Assembly: GCA_964469905.1 (NCBI GenBank)
Contig: CAYXZW010000020.1
Span: 1 to 52,550 of the forward strand
Length of the DNA stretch: 52,550 bases
Direction: 5' to 3'
Origin: MVRV01 sp964469905
Lineage (GTDB): Bacteria > Desulfobacterota > Syntrophia > Syntrophales > Smithellaceae
The notes under the pieces are model-generated. The model was given only the letters and a program-made list of their open reading frames with translations. It made no database searches and was not told the origin of the DNA. Every line of letters begins with the position of its first letter. Positions within the stretch are counted from its first letter, which is position 1. Of the stretch, positions 27,132-35,735 are shown one piece after another. The position numbers and the translations under genes are program-made.

Positions 27132-27620
27132 ATGAAATATGATTTTTATAGTAGAAATCGTGATCTTCATTTCAGTATCAACGATGAAAAAGAATTTAAA
27201 CGATTCTGTCATCATTTGAAAATTCGTGGTGATGATGAATTAGAGAGAAATGTAAAAAAGATAATATCCAAATTCAAAAAAGAAAATTTTGTTTTTGTAA
27301 GTAAATACTATACTGATTGGATATGTGACGAATTTGATGGTTACTGGGATTGTTGTTATGTCATTCAAGATATAGATGACTATATAAGTAAGAAATTAAG
27401 TAGTAAAGACGGTCTAGGTACACAAGAATTAGAACGAGAACTTGTTGATATTGTAAATTTGTTAAGGTTTCATAATTTTCTTAAAAGTTTTAATGAAGGA
27501 TTTATCATTTGTAGAGAAGACCAGTCAGAAATAGTATTACGGAATCTGTCGAATAATGAAAAACTCATAGATACCTATTTTAAAGATATTCCAGAGAATC
27601 AAGTTCAACACTCAAACTAG
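27132..27620 (+). CDS. Hypothetical protein of the element
   Basis: 162 aa. GGAGG lies 9 nt before the ATG and a good promoter lies upstream. The sequence is charged and probably soluble, with aromatic-rich stretches (YYTDWICDEFDGYWDCCYVI) and no signal peptide. No domain was recognised. It lies upstream of the replication-protein-like gene with about 100 nt between, so it could belong to the replication or copy-control module. That is inference only. Confidence 0.65.
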   Translation: MKYDFYSRNRDLHFSINDEKEFKRFCHHLKIRGDDELERNVKKIISKFKKENFVFVSKYYTDWICDEFDGYWDCCYVIQDIDDYISKKLSSKDGLGTQELERELVDIVNLLRFHNFLKSFNEGFIICREDQSEIVLRNLSNNEKLIDTYFKDIPENQVQHSN

Positions 27621-27723
27621 AAAAACGTCGATTATAAATACCATTAAACAGTCGAGGATTGTCCAGAAACGATGGTAACAAATTTATGATGTCACATAAC
27701 ATTAAATATAAGGAAATATAAAA

Positions 27724-28305
27724 ATGAAGAAAAAATATAGCAAAGAAGAATTAGAAGAAATGAAAGCTGACTTGCAGTGGGAAGAATATCATGCTTATTT
27801 GGAATCTAAGGAATATACTCAAGAACAGGAAACTCAGACTGACAATAGAGTTCACGGAATTCCTGAATGGTTGAATATCAATTTATCTGAAGATGAAAAA
27901 ACAAAATTAAAAGAAGAATATCCATTTGATTATCTTGATGTACAAAATCCATATAGGAGACAATCAAAAGTCAACTTAACAAAAGAGAAAAATAATTTTA
28001 GATGGATTGAAACGGAAGTTTTGAAGTCTCTGATGAGTTCAAGAATTACTGGTTCTGAGTGGAGTGTTTTGTTCTACATCATTCACAGAACTCGTGGGTA
28101 TCGTCTTAAAGGAAAATTATACAAACCAGTTGAAACTATTAAAACTAGAGAAATTCAAGAGTGGACTGAATTATCAACACCGAATCTCTATAGAACCTTG
28201 AAGTCATTGATTGAGAAAAGAATCATTTATGAAGTAGGTTGTTCTCCTAAAGGATCTCATAAACTTGGTGTCAATTTTCGGTATGACACATGGAAATTGA
28301 ATTGA
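27724..28305 (+). CDS. Phage replication protein O-like (winged-helix) protein
   Basis: 193 aa. Residues about 95-185 follow the N-terminal domain of phage replication protein O: FRWIETEVLKSLMSSRITGS then EWSVLFYIIHRTRGY, followed by REIQEWTELSTPNLYRTLKS and IIYEVG, a winged helix-turn-helix that binds origin iterons. The first 90 residues are charged and contain a coiled part. AAGGAAAT precedes the ATG. Iteron-like repeats begin about 190 nt downstream, which fits a replication initiator for the excised element. No helicase or helicase loader is encoded nearby. Confidence 0.7.
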   Translation: MKKKYSKEELEEMKADLQWEEYHAYLESKEYTQEQETQTDNRVHGIPEWLNINLSEDEKTKLKEEYPFDYLDVQNPYRRQSKVNLTKEKNNFRWIETEVLKSLMSSRITGSEWSVLFYIIHRTRGYRLKGKLYKPVETIKTREIQEWTELSTPNLYRTLKSLIEKRIIYEVGCSPKGSHKLGVNFRYDTWKLN

Positions 28306-28363
28306 TACATCTTCCTTTTCTCATAAATGTGTACATTCTAAAACGATAAAATAATTAACATGG

Positions 28364-28443
28364 AGAGAAAGTTTATTATCTGGAATGATAATAAACTCAT
28401 TAAAAAGAGAAAATGATTATACAGGATGATACAAACTTTCTCT
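28364..28443 (+). other. Nested hairpins downstream of the replication gene
   Basis: AGAGAAAGTTT (28364-28374) pairs with AAACTTTCTCT (28433-28443). Inside it GTTTATTATC (28371-28380) pairs with GATAATAAAC (28387-28396) around a 6-nt loop. AAAAAGAGA at about 28402 can also pair with the right arm, so alternative folds compete. It may be a terminator or origin structure. The gap 28306-28671 has no open frame of note. Confidence 0.4.
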
Positions 28444-28497
28444 TTTTAGAGAACAAAAACTGTGCAAGTTATTGTATTAAATGAATAATTCACTACC

Positions 28498-28549
28498 TAT
28501 AGATAAGTATTATAGATAAGTTATAAAGATAAGGCTTGTTATAGATAAG
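28498..28549 (+). repeat. Iteron-like tandem TATAGATAAG repeats, candidate origin
   Basis: TATAGATAAG occurs at 28498-28507, 28511-28520 and 28540-28549, with TATAAAGATAAG at 28522-28533, all in one orientation and packed in about 50 nt of very AT-rich DNA. Directly repeated 10-13-bp units beside a replication-protein-O-like gene are typical of an iteron origin. Function is inferred. Confidence 0.55.
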
Positions 28550-28671
28550 TTTAAATATAAGAATAAAGATACGGTCCATTGTTTTTAATATTTCCATGAA
28601 GTTTAAATAATAAAACATCTATAACTTCCTTGTAATGACCATATAAATGTTCTTTGACAATTTAATAATAA

Positions 28672-28923
28672 TTAACCATCCAATAAGTTTTTAACTGATT
28701 TGAACTCATCTGTATAAATAACAATTAACTCGTTTCCCATATTTTCAATTTTTATTGATCCAGCAGCAATTTTGTTACGTATATACCGATTTGATTTTAT
28801 AAAATCAGATATAGCATAAGTCATTAATTCTGATCGCTTATCATAAGCAATAAAAATATTATTCATGTCTTCCTGTTTTTTCGTGTCTAATTCAATCTCT
28901 TTTAATTCTTTTTCAATATTCAT
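28672..28923 (-). CDS. Small hypothetical protein
   Basis: 83 aa. AAGGAGGTAAA directly before the ATG at 28923 is a near-ideal ribosome-binding site, so the gene is probably real. It is a helical, charged N-terminal half with ELIVIYTDEFKSVKNLLDG at the end. No family recognised. It lies 39 nt downstream of another small minus-strand gene and is probably cotranscribed with it. Confidence 0.6.
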   Translation of the reverse strand: MNIEKELKEIELDTKKQEDMNNIFIAYDKRSELMTYAISDFIKSNRYIRNKIAAGSIKIENMGNELIVIYTDEFKSVKNLLDG

Positions 28924-28962
28924 TTTACCTCCTTAAGCCAATTATATCTCAACTCCGGCCAA

Positions 28963-29202
28963 TCACTTTTTTTCAAATATCATTTCATCGTCTTTAAAAG
29001 GATTTTCCAGATTACACATCAATATAAAAATAATTTTTATTAATAATTGATATTTTTCTAATGGACAGTCACTTATATAAAATTTTTCTGTAAGCTCCAT
29101 CACAATTGGTATTAATCGTTTTGGCTTGTCTTCGATTGCTGAGCCTTCAGTAATTTTATTTGATCCTTGCTTGTTCAATTTTACATAATCTCTAAATTTC
29201 AT
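28963..29202 (-). CDS. Small hypothetical protein
   Basis: 79 aa. GGAGGAA lies 8 nt before the ATG. It is basic at the N-terminus, with a hydrophobic helix (YQLLIKIIFILMCNL) in the second half that could be buried or membrane-associated. No family recognised. First gene of a two-gene minus-strand unit, divergent from the recombinase gene at 29392. Confidence 0.58.
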   Translation of the reverse strand: MKFRDYVKLNKQGSNKITEGSAIEDKPKRLIPIVMELTEKFYISDCPLEKYQLLIKIIFILMCNLENPFKDDEMIFEKK

Positions 29203-29391
29203 TTTTCATTCCTCCTGAATATTAACTTTTGTTAAATAGTTGTTATTGTCAGTCCGGCAGGAAATTCAACAGTAATCTACATCTCCTTAATTCCTTGACA
29301 GCGAGCAACATTTTATTTGCCACCGAATCAACAATAACCTATCCATATTTATACAAACTTAATATTCAAAATGATGGAAAGGAGAAAAAAT

Positions 29392-29991
29392 ATGAAAGAA
29401 AAAAATATAAATCATCCAGCCAAAGGTTCTAAAATAGCAGTTGATCCAATAAGAGATATAAAGGACATCGACAATATAAAAAAAATTCTTTCAAATAATA
29501 CTCGTGATCTTCTTCTTTTTACTATTGGTATCAATAATGGCGGGCGTTGTGGTGATCTTTTAAAACTTAAGGCCGGTGATGTTCGTTATTTAAAACAAAA
29601 TGAAACCTTGAAGATTAAAGAACAGAAAACAGGAAAAGAAAATATTCTAATGATCAATAAAACCACATATAAAATTTTAAAAGAGTATCTGGAAGAACAG
29701 AATCCGAATGATGATGATTATCTTTTTAAATCAAGAAAAGGTGGCAATAAGCCATTAACAGTCAGTTCAACCAATTTAATGATTAAATCCTGGTGTCGTT
29801 CAATTAATTTGAAAGGAAATTACGGAACCCATTCATTGAGAAAAACCTTCGGATTTATACAAAGAACAAAATTTGGTGTGTCGTGGGAAATTTTATGTAA
29901 ACGGTTCAATCATTCTTCACCATCTGTAACGATGAGATACCTTGGAATTGAAGATAAAGAGGTCAACGGAATTTTGATGAATGAGATTTGA
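29392..29991 (+). CDS. Minimal tyrosine recombinase (catalytic domain only)
   Basis: 199 aa from the ATG at 29392 (GGAGA 6 nt upstream). All catalytic positions are visible: Arg in GGRCGDLLKL, Lys in EQKTGKEN, HxxR in THSLRKTFG, His in NHSSPSV, and Tyr in TMRYLGI. The N-terminal core-binding domain of ordinary integrases is missing; only about 20 residues precede the catalytic domain. It resembles compact plasmid and phage recombinases that act as resolvases. Position beside the replication region suggests dimer resolution or DNA inversion rather than integration, which the gene at 24300 should handle. Confidence 0.85.
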   Translation: MKEKNINHPAKGSKIAVDPIRDIKDIDNIKKILSNNTRDLLLFTIGINNGGRCGDLLKLKAGDVRYLKQNETLKIKEQKTGKENILMINKTTYKILKEYLEEQNPNDDDYLFKSRKGGNKPLTVSSTNLMIKSWCRSINLKGNYGTHSLRKTFGFIQRTKFGVSWEILCKRFNHSSPSVTMRYLGIEDKEVNGILMNEI

Positions 29992-29995
29992 ATGA

Positions 29996-30826
29996 TTATG
30001 TGTTTACAACATTTAATGACATGTTTTTAAATCTCGTTTCCAATTCATTACATTTATTACGAAAGGTTTGTCTATTTTTTTGAAAGTGGTCTAAATATAT
30101 TTCTATTATCAGAAATACAGAGACATAAATTGATTCTAATAAAGATACTAAAATTTGATTTTTATAATCATCATTGACATCATTTTGATACTCTTCTTCT
30201 ATTATCCTTCCTATAAATTCAATTGAAGGATGAACATATTGATTGTTAATTCTATTAAACATAAGGTATCCTTTTAACAAGTCATCCCTCTTTTTTTCAT
30301 CTGATATATTTTTCATCATTTTGTATAGACTGAGACCACTCCAATCGGTAACAACTTTCTTTTTTATGTTGTAATGTAAAATATAATGATTATAATTTTC
30401 CTGAATAATTGAATCTTTATTTTCTTTTTTTAACTCTGGGACTATTGTGGGATACTGTTTCAATGTATCAAGTAGATTGTATTCTTGAACATACTTATAA
30501 TCAAAGAATCGTTTTAATTTTTTTTCCATTTCTGATTTATCATCATTTATATAGGTAAGATTTACAACCATCTCAAACATATTTCTACAATAATTATGAA
30601 CCTGATATATCATGTTGTTTCTCAATAACAACAATGATGTTCTGATATTATCTCTTGAAATTAATATATATCCAAAACATAAATAACGGAAATGAGATAT
30701 TCTTGTTTGAGGGTAATCATTTTGAAATGAATGAGATATGTCGTCCAATAGAGTAATTGTATCTTCTAATATGGAAATTAAAGTGTTTTTCCTTTTTCCC
30801 CAATCATGTTTATTAGAGTCCGTCAT
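29996..30826 (-). CDS. DUF5677-like protein
   Basis: 276 aa, helical throughout, without signal peptide or clear membrane segment. The segment VHNYCRNMFEMVVNLTYI, together with a following RFFDYKYVQEYNLL and a later YVHPSIEF, resembles DUF5677 proteins (helical, HEPN-like). Such proteins are often found in accessory and defence regions, but their biochemistry is not established. It converges with the recombinase gene (4 nt between stops) and is the last gene of the minus-strand series. RBS is weak. Confidence 0.5.
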   Translation of the reverse strand: MTDSNKHDWGKRKNTLISILEDTITLLDDISHSFQNDYPQTRISHFRYLCFGYILISRDNIRTSLLLLRNNMIYQVHNYCRNMFEMVVNLTYINDDKSEMEKKLKRFFDYKYVQEYNLLDTLKQYPTIVPELKKENKDSIIQENYNHYILHYNIKKKVVTDWSGLSLYKMMKNISDEKKRDDLLKGYLMFNRINNQYVHPSIEFIGRIIEEEYQNDVNDDYKNQILVSLLESIYVSVFLIIEIYLDHFQKNRQTFRNKCNELETRFKNMSLNVVNT

Positions 30827-30885
30827 GTATTTTCACTTCATCAATTACTATTACAATAAAAACATACAGATTTTATGATTACTGG

Positions 30886-31332
30886 TTATTTACAGATTTC
30901 TTTCATAACAGTTTCACCTTTTGAATCAGGAGTTACATATATCCATTCTTCTTTATCAAACTTCTGAGAATATAATTCTTTATCATCCGTATCAAAATAA
31001 CTAACATATAATGTATTCGTCATCCGTTTCTTACAGTCTGTTTCATTCAAACTCTTATAGTCTCTTAATTTATCCCATCCTTCAGTCGATAACCCATCTT
31101 TTATTCTGGATTGAATTTCTTTTTCTCTACCTTTATCCGAATAAACTTGTTTCTTCCATCCTTTAACTATATAATTATCACCGTCTTGACTAATATTTAC
31201 CTTCTTATAATAAGAAACATTTCCATCATTGTCAGTCTTATATTTTACCCAGTCCGACGAACTATTGTTACAACCTATAAGTAGAAAGAGAACCAGAATC
31301 AACAAAAAAATAACTGAACTAATCCTTTTCAT
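30886..31332 (-). CDS. Adhesin_E-like lipoprotein
   Basis: 148 aa from the ATG at 31332 (AAAGGAAT upstream; an in-frame start at 31368 lacks an RBS). Signal peptide with lipobox LIGC, then SSSDWVKYKTDNDGNVSYYK, a middle KGWKKQVYSDKG, ETDCKKRMTN, and WIYVTPDSKGETVMKEIC. This layout matches surface-adhesin protein E-like (Adhesin_E) domains, which have W, YY, DC and a final C in the same order. Likely an outer-membrane or periplasmic lipoprotein. Actual ligand unknown. Confidence 0.65.
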   Translation of the reverse strand: MKRISSVIFLLILVLFLLIGCNNSSSDWVKYKTDNDGNVSYYKKVNISQDGDNYIVKGWKKQVYSDKGREKEIQSRIKDGLSTEGWDKLRDYKSLNETDCKKRMTNTLYVSYFDTDDKELYSQKFDKEEWIYVTPDSKGETVMKEICK

Positions 31333-31381
31333 ATCTATTCCTTTCGGGGGAAATTCCATACATGACAATCCTTTTTAACAT

Positions 31382-31903
31382 TCATTCTTTCGGGAATAAT
31401 TTACCAATCACGATATAGTAAAATCCTCTCCTTATACATTCCATGACTAATATATAACATATTAAGACGATGAAACTATATTTGACAAAATTCATGATAT
31501 TCAATTTATGATAGGGTTTATATATGTATTTCTTTTTTAGTGGTGTGGTTGGTACAGGTTGTTTCTTTATACCCGAAACATACCATTCTTGTTCTATATC
31601 TGTAAAGTTTTTGAATAAATTTTTTTCTTTTTTTGGTGTATCAAATTGGTCAAAAACATTGAGAAATATCATTTCATCAATTGATGAAAGAACATTTCTC
31701 ATTTCATCATAATCAAGTTTATAAAACTCTGGGTCTTTTAGAGTTTCTTCAATGGTATCTGGAAGAATTAGTTTATCATGATATTCCTCACTACTTTTAT
31801 ATACTATTAGTAATGATAGAAAAAAAGTAAGATACAACAGGATGTAAATTACTTTAAGAAACCGATACCATACTTTTCCATTCAATTCAGTGAGTGTTGT
31901 CAT
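31382..31903 (-). CDS. Two-helix membrane protein, unknown function
   Basis: 173 aa. Membrane segments at about 13-34 (FLKVIYILLYLTFFLSLLIV) and 136-157 (NFVKYSFIVLICYILVMEC) enclose a hydrophilic, acidic loop of about 100 residues. No family recognised. It lies between an exported protein gene and a lipoprotein gene in the same direction, so it probably belongs to the same envelope-associated unit. Confidence 0.6.
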   Translation of the reverse strand: MTTLTELNGKVWYRFLKVIYILLYLTFFLSLLIVYKSSEEYHDKLILPDTIEETLKDPEFYKLDYDEMRNVLSSIDEMIFLNVFDQFDTPKKEKNLFKNFTDIEQEWYVSGIKKQPVPTTPLKKKYIYKPYHKLNIMNFVKYSFIVLICYILVMECIRRGFYYIVIGKLFPKE

Positions 31904-31931
31904 AGTTTTGAACCCTGACCTTGAAGATGTG

Positions 31932-32363
31932 TTATTCTTCCATATAAGGTTTTACGAGTGTGTACCATTCCTTTTCAGAGTTACATCCTTTTTCTAACAC
32001 CCAACAAACAACTGGGTTTTCACTATTTTTTGATTTTACAATTAACCCATATTCATTATTTTCGTTGATATTCAATAAAGTTCTTGTAAAAGAATTACTA
32101 CCAGGTGAACTAGGGTTACCAGAAAGTAAGAAGAAACATTTATTGAGTTTTTTATTATAATGACATTTGTAAGTAAAAACCTCTAGGTGTTTCCCAATAA
32201 AGATATTTCCATCACCATATTCCTTCTTGAACCGTTCCTCACTCCGTTTCCCACATCTTTCCTGTAACTCATAATCCTCCTTTGATGATGAATATGTATT
32301 ATGTGGTAAGAGAAAAAATGAACAGATTATTATGATAATTATCCCCATATAATTGTTATTCAT
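31932..32363 (-). CDS. Small exported cysteine-containing protein
   Basis: 143 aa from the ATG at 32363. The start overlaps the end of the preceding gene (ATGAATAA, 8 nt), indicating coupled translation. Signal peptide MNNNYMGIIIIIICSFFLLP, cut near YSS. The mature part has cysteines at ERCGKRSEERF, FTYKCHYNKKLNKCFFLL, VVCWVLEKGCNSEKEW, consistent with disulfides in the periplasm. Similar small secreted hypothetical proteins are known, but without function. Its signal peptide resembles that of the protein encoded at 35875-36681. Confidence 0.65.
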   Translation of the reverse strand: MNNNYMGIIIIIICSFFLLPHNTYSSSKEDYELQERCGKRSEERFKKEYGDGNIFIGKHLEVFTYKCHYNKKLNKCFFLLSGNPSSPGSNSFTRTLLNINENNEYGLIVKSKNSENPVVCWVLEKGCNSEKEWYTLVKPYMEE

Positions 32364-33204
32364 AGATTCCCCATAAATTTTCACGTTCCTCTTTCTCACT
32401 CTTAGGATTACGACTGGAGACATACAATACCTCTCCGGTTTCAACATTCAGTAGTTTTGTTGTAAATCTGTCATCGTAAATAATCCGAAGGAAAATAATG
32501 TCCAAGTTTTCGATCTTCCCAATTTTTACTCTATTTCCTTCAGTAATCCCTGAAATAGACAGATTATGTTCTTCTAATATTTTGTTTAGGTGTCTTCGTT
32601 CAATAATTTTTACGGTCTTCCTCAGGTCGTTTTCAACATCCAAACATTTAATAAATGTATTTTCTATCTCATCACTCAGTCTTTCATTTTCAACTTTACT
32701 GATGTTATGTGTTTTGTTTTCAACTATTAAACAGATACTAATTCTTCTATTTTCTTTTAGAACATATTCTCTTAGAAATGAATTTACCGAATAATAATCA
32801 CCGGACATACAATCAGAAAAACTGAGACGTATTTTGTTCTCATACGAATTTGTAACTTTCTGTAGAACCTCAGTGTCAATAGTAAATTGAACCTTCTCAC
32901 AAATTTTCCTTCCCTTTTCTGTATGACTGATAACCTTGAAGTTTTCTAAATAATTATTTCGAATGTCTTCCACAAAATCAATAGAAAGGAATATATCACT
33001 TCTGGATATTTTTTTGAGACCATTTTCAATAGAAAACAATCTAATATATCTCCTTTCACTTTTCCAGTTTATGTCTTTCTTATCACCTGTAATAATTCTA
33101 CAGTCTTCACCTGTAACTGTTTTCATTTCAGAAAAACTGATTGATGGAAATAAAAGAACGATGATCGTCAATAGTATGATTGTGAGTTGGAATTTGTTTT
33201 TCAT
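32356..33204 (-). CDS. Exported protein: FlgT-like N-domain plus CsgG-like C-domain
   Basis: About 282 aa from the ATG at 33204. The frame extends to 33267 and could add 21 residues. Signal peptide MKNKFQLTIILLTIIVLLFP, cut near SFS. The N-terminal region ending in ENFKVISHTEKGRKICEKVQ is paralogous to the protein at 35875-36681 and resembles FlgT N-terminal domains. The C-terminal part (VKIIERRHLNKILEEHNLSI, then SGITEGNRVKIGKIENLDII, LLNVETGEVLYVSS) resembles CsgG/FlgT C-domains of outer-membrane assembly proteins. Probably periplasmic. Role unknown. Confidence 0.62.
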   Translation of the reverse strand: MKNKFQLTIILLTIIVLLFPSISFSEMKTVTGEDCRIITGDKKDINWKSERRYIRLFSIENGLKKISRSDIFLSIDFVEDIRNNYLENFKVISHTEKGRKICEKVQFTIDTEVLQKVTNSYENKIRLSFSDCMSGDYYSVNSFLREYVLKENRRISICLIVENKTHNISKVENERLSDEIENTFIKCLDVENDLRKTVKIIERRHLNKILEEHNLSISGITEGNRVKIGKIENLDIIFLRIIYDDRFTTKLLNVETGEVLYVSSRNPKSEKEERENLWGIYE

Positions 33205-33263
33205 AAGTCTTCTGGGTTTTTTAAAATATTCAACCGTTTTCAAATAAATCTGATTTAAATAAT

Positions 33264-33605
33264 TCAAGTATATTTTACTGGATTTGAACCTGTGTTACAA
33301 AATACTGTCCAATTATTCAGTGTTTGATCTCTACGAATATTATCAAATTCTATGTAATAACGATCAGGATCATTTGACTTACGAGTTCCCATGAAATTTC
33401 CTACAATGATTTCATTTATATTATCGTGTCTATAATAAATAATTACTTTTGTTACACCTATCATTGTTATTGTATTCAATTTCCATATACCACTTTCAGA
33501 TACACCATTATTACGAAGACGAAGGTTGTTTTGTAACCTCTTTTGATTTGTGAAAACACAAACACATTTCTCATTGGGTTCAACATCTCTTAGAAAATTC
33601 ACCAT
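33264..33605 (-). CDS. Hypothetical protein
   Basis: 113 aa. GGGGGAG lies upstream of the ATG at 33605. Mixed alpha-beta, no signal peptide, with KVIIYYRHDNINEIIVGNFM and RYYIEFDNIRRDQ. No family recognised. The upstream sequence shares a 22-23-nt repeat with the upstream sequence of the membrane-protein gene at 34424-35716, so the two may be controlled alike. Confidence 0.55.
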   Translation of the reverse strand: MVNFLRDVEPNEKCVCVFTNQKRLQNNLRLRNNGVSESGIWKLNTITMIGVTKVIIYYRHDNINEIIVGNFMGTRKSNDPDRYYIEFDNIRRDQTLNNWTVFCNTGSNPVKYT

Positions 33606-33628
33606 CTCAATATCTCCCCCTTACTTTA

Positions 33629-33651
33629 ATTTCAATATTCACTAAAAAACA
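33629..33651 (-). repeat. Upstream repeat shared with 35736-35757
   Basis: ATTTCAATATTCACTAAAAA on the plus strand, about 25 nt upstream of the gene starting at 33605. The copy at 35736-35757 differs by one substitution and one A in the A-run and lies about 20 nt upstream of the gene starting at 35716. A shared promoter or leader element is the simplest reading. Confidence 0.45.
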
Positions 33652-33663
33652 GACAAATCTCTT

Positions 33664-34386
33664 TTATAGTTTTGATGACTGAGATATAAGTCCACGAATT
33701 TCACTTACACTCAACATTGGTCTTGATTTATGAATGACACGATGACAGTTGGAACAAAGAATACTCAAGTCACTCAGTTTTGTTTTCTCTCCCTTTTTCA
33801 ATGTTGAAACTGGTTTTGTATGATGACACTCAGATAGTCCAGAACCTATGTCACCATAAAACTGTTTGAAATCAAAATTACATACCTCACAAGAAATTTT
33901 TCCGGTTGTTTTTAAAACAAGGTCTTTTTTCTTTTTAACGATAATATATGACCGTTCCCTTATTTTGTGAAGTTTTGTAAGAACCTTTCCTTCCTCAAAT
34001 TCTTCTTCATCATCGTAATTATCAGAATTATCGGATTGAATTACTTCAGACATATTATCAATAATGGACTGGGACACTTTTCTTAGTTCGTCTTTTCTTG
34101 AACTAAATTCGTTCCATATTTCTTCTTCCAGTTTTCCTCCAGATGTCAGACCTGAACCTTTGTAATCTGGGTCAAATCGTAAGAAGTTACAGAGTTTCAT
34201 ATAAACACCATTGGGATTTCTGAACTTCTCATATTCTGTATTCCTGGGGTGTATAGGAAGGTTGTTTAGTATTTCACTAAGACGGATTACTTCTTTGTGG
34301 GTCTGACTGATTTTGTTTGGATGATGTCTAAAATATAGGTCAAGTGATAAAATTAGTTCATCTCGTGTCCATTTAGGATTTCTCAT
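33664..34386 (-). CDS. HNH endonuclease (McrA-like)
   Basis: 240 aa. The N-terminal domain begins WTRDELILSLDLYFRHHPNK, a segment found in McrA-like restriction proteins. A long acidic linker (about 110-140) follows. The C-terminal HNH nuclease has CEVCNFDF, the catalytic ECHHTKPVS and LCSNCHRVIH, giving four zinc-binding cysteines and the HNH histidines. It probably cuts DNA, possibly modified DNA, as a type IV-like restriction enzyme. No methyltransferase is adjacent. It stands among envelope genes, so co-function with them is uncertain. Confidence 0.83.
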   Translation of the reverse strand: MRNPKWTRDELILSLDLYFRHHPNKISQTHKEVIRLSEILNNLPIHPRNTEYEKFRNPNGVYMKLCNFLRFDPDYKGSGLTSGGKLEEEIWNEFSSRKDELRKVSQSIIDNMSEVIQSDNSDNYDDEEEFEEGKVLTKLHKIRERSYIIVKKKKDLVLKTTGKISCEVCNFDFKQFYGDIGSGLSECHHTKPVSTLKKGEKTKLSDLSILCSNCHRVIHKSRPMLSVSEIRGLISQSSKL

Positions 34387-34423
34387 TTTATCTCACCATC
34401 AAATCTTGTACGAGATTCGAAAA

Positions 34424-35716
34424 TCATTTTTTTATTGTTTCAATTGATTTAACCAATGTCCTTGGTACTATAATAGATTTGTGTAGTTCTTTATCGTAGA
34501 AGAAAAAGTATCCACTATTTCCAGTCAAGAATACCCACGAATTATCGTTAAAATTTATTCCTGTATTGTATGTAAAATTAAACTTCTTCAAATCTGATAT
34601 ATTTCCTCGATATATCTTGTCTTGATCATTCATAATTGAAGAAAATATGTTACTGGAGAAGAAAATCATACTCACGACAAAAATTGATATGTAAACAGGT
34701 TTGTCAAAATATTTATTAATCTGAAGGTTATGATATAGATACATCAGTACTAAAAGAATAAGTAAACTTAAGAATGTATACTTCCCAGGTAAATCTCTAT
34801 AAAAACAAAGAACGGTTGAAATCGATAACATTATATTCATTAATACGAATGGAATAACTATTGGATCTTTTTGGGGACTTATTTCTAATAATTCATTTCT
34901 ATTATCAGTCTGAAAATTATTGTAAATACCGTATATGTAAAAAGTAATTCCTATAAGGACAGAAACACCTGAAATATAGATTTTATCAATACTCGTTGAT
35001 AAATAATCTCCTACGGAAAAAAAATGTGATACGTCAACACCGAAAAAACCCAAGAAAAATCTATTATAGATATAACCTGTTAAAATAAAAATAGTTGTTA
35101 ATACACCAAAAAAATAGGTTAGATTTTGTGATGATATTTCAATTTTGGAAATCTGAGATAAGGTTTTCTTTGATATTATTTCGTCTCGTAGTTTCCAAAA
35201 CTGTTTTCTTTCAATTTTGTATTTCTTGTTTATTTCATCCGACTTTTTTATAAAAGAATCGTATGTTAATTTTTTTACGTCATCACAATATTTAAGTGAT
35301 TTTTCAAAATAGAGTTTTGATAACTCTTCATTCATAATTGTTTCATAAAAAAATGATTCGATTAAATGATGGTCAGAGATGAACTGTTTTATTTCCTGAC
35401 TTTCTCTCAGTGAAATAATTTTCTCTTCAATTATGTTTTTTTCCCTCTCGTAAATTTCTATGTGTTCGTCTAAAACTATATCACTTAGAAGTTTAGTGGT
35501 TGTTATGTTTGACAACTTTAAACAGTAAGAGATATATTCCTCACCATATTTCTGAACATACTCTTTCACCAATTTAAAATTTAACGATATCCCAAGTTTA
35601 ATAACTGTTGTCTTAATATTATTCAATCTTCTTTTTAAATAGAAAACCCTGATTTTCAAGATTAATTTTAAAATAAGATTTCTAAATGATGTTATTTTGT
35701 GGTGAGTTTCGTCCAT
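34424..35716 (-). CDS. Five-helix membrane protein with long cytoplasmic helical N-terminus
   Basis: 430 aa. Residues 1-195 are charged and helical, with coiled-coil-like stretches. Five membrane segments follow (around LTYFFGVLTTIFILTGYIY, ISGVSVLIGITFYIYGIY, IVIPFVLMNIMLSISTVLCF, FLSLLILLVLMYLY and ISIFVVSMIFFSSNIF), then a soluble tail of about 60 residues. GGGGAG precedes the ATG. I do not recognise the family; a signalling or effector role in a defence or envelope module is possible but unsupported. Confidence 0.68.
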   Translation of the reverse strand: MDETHHKITSFRNLILKLILKIRVFYLKRRLNNIKTTVIKLGISLNFKLVKEYVQKYGEEYISYCLKLSNITTTKLLSDIVLDEHIEIYEREKNIIEEKIISLRESQEIKQFISDHHLIESFFYETIMNEELSKLYFEKSLKYCDDVKKLTYDSFIKKSDEINKKYKIERKQFWKLRDEIISKKTLSQISKIEISSQNLTYFFGVLTTIFILTGYIYNRFFLGFFGVDVSHFFSVGDYLSTSIDKIYISGVSVLIGITFYIYGIYNNFQTDNRNELLEISPQKDPIVIPFVLMNIMLSISTVLCFYRDLPGKYTFLSLLILLVLMYLYHNLQINKYFDKPVYISIFVVSMIFFSSNIFSSIMNDQDKIYRGNISDLKKFNFTYNTGINFNDNSWVFLTGNSGYFFFYDKELHKSIIVPRTLVKSIETIKK

Positions 35717-35735
35717 TATCTCCCCAATATTTCAC

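Noticed and set aside
26970..27215. 81-aa minus-strand protein
   Set aside because: The upstream part overlaps the start of the plus-strand gene at 27132, has no ribosome-binding site, and shows no family match. Only the terminator-linked transcript is kept as a possibility.
29229..29432. 67-aa plus-strand protein upstream of the recombinase
   Set aside because: It overlaps the recombinase start in another frame and lies in the divergent promoter region, without an RBS or recognisable sequence.
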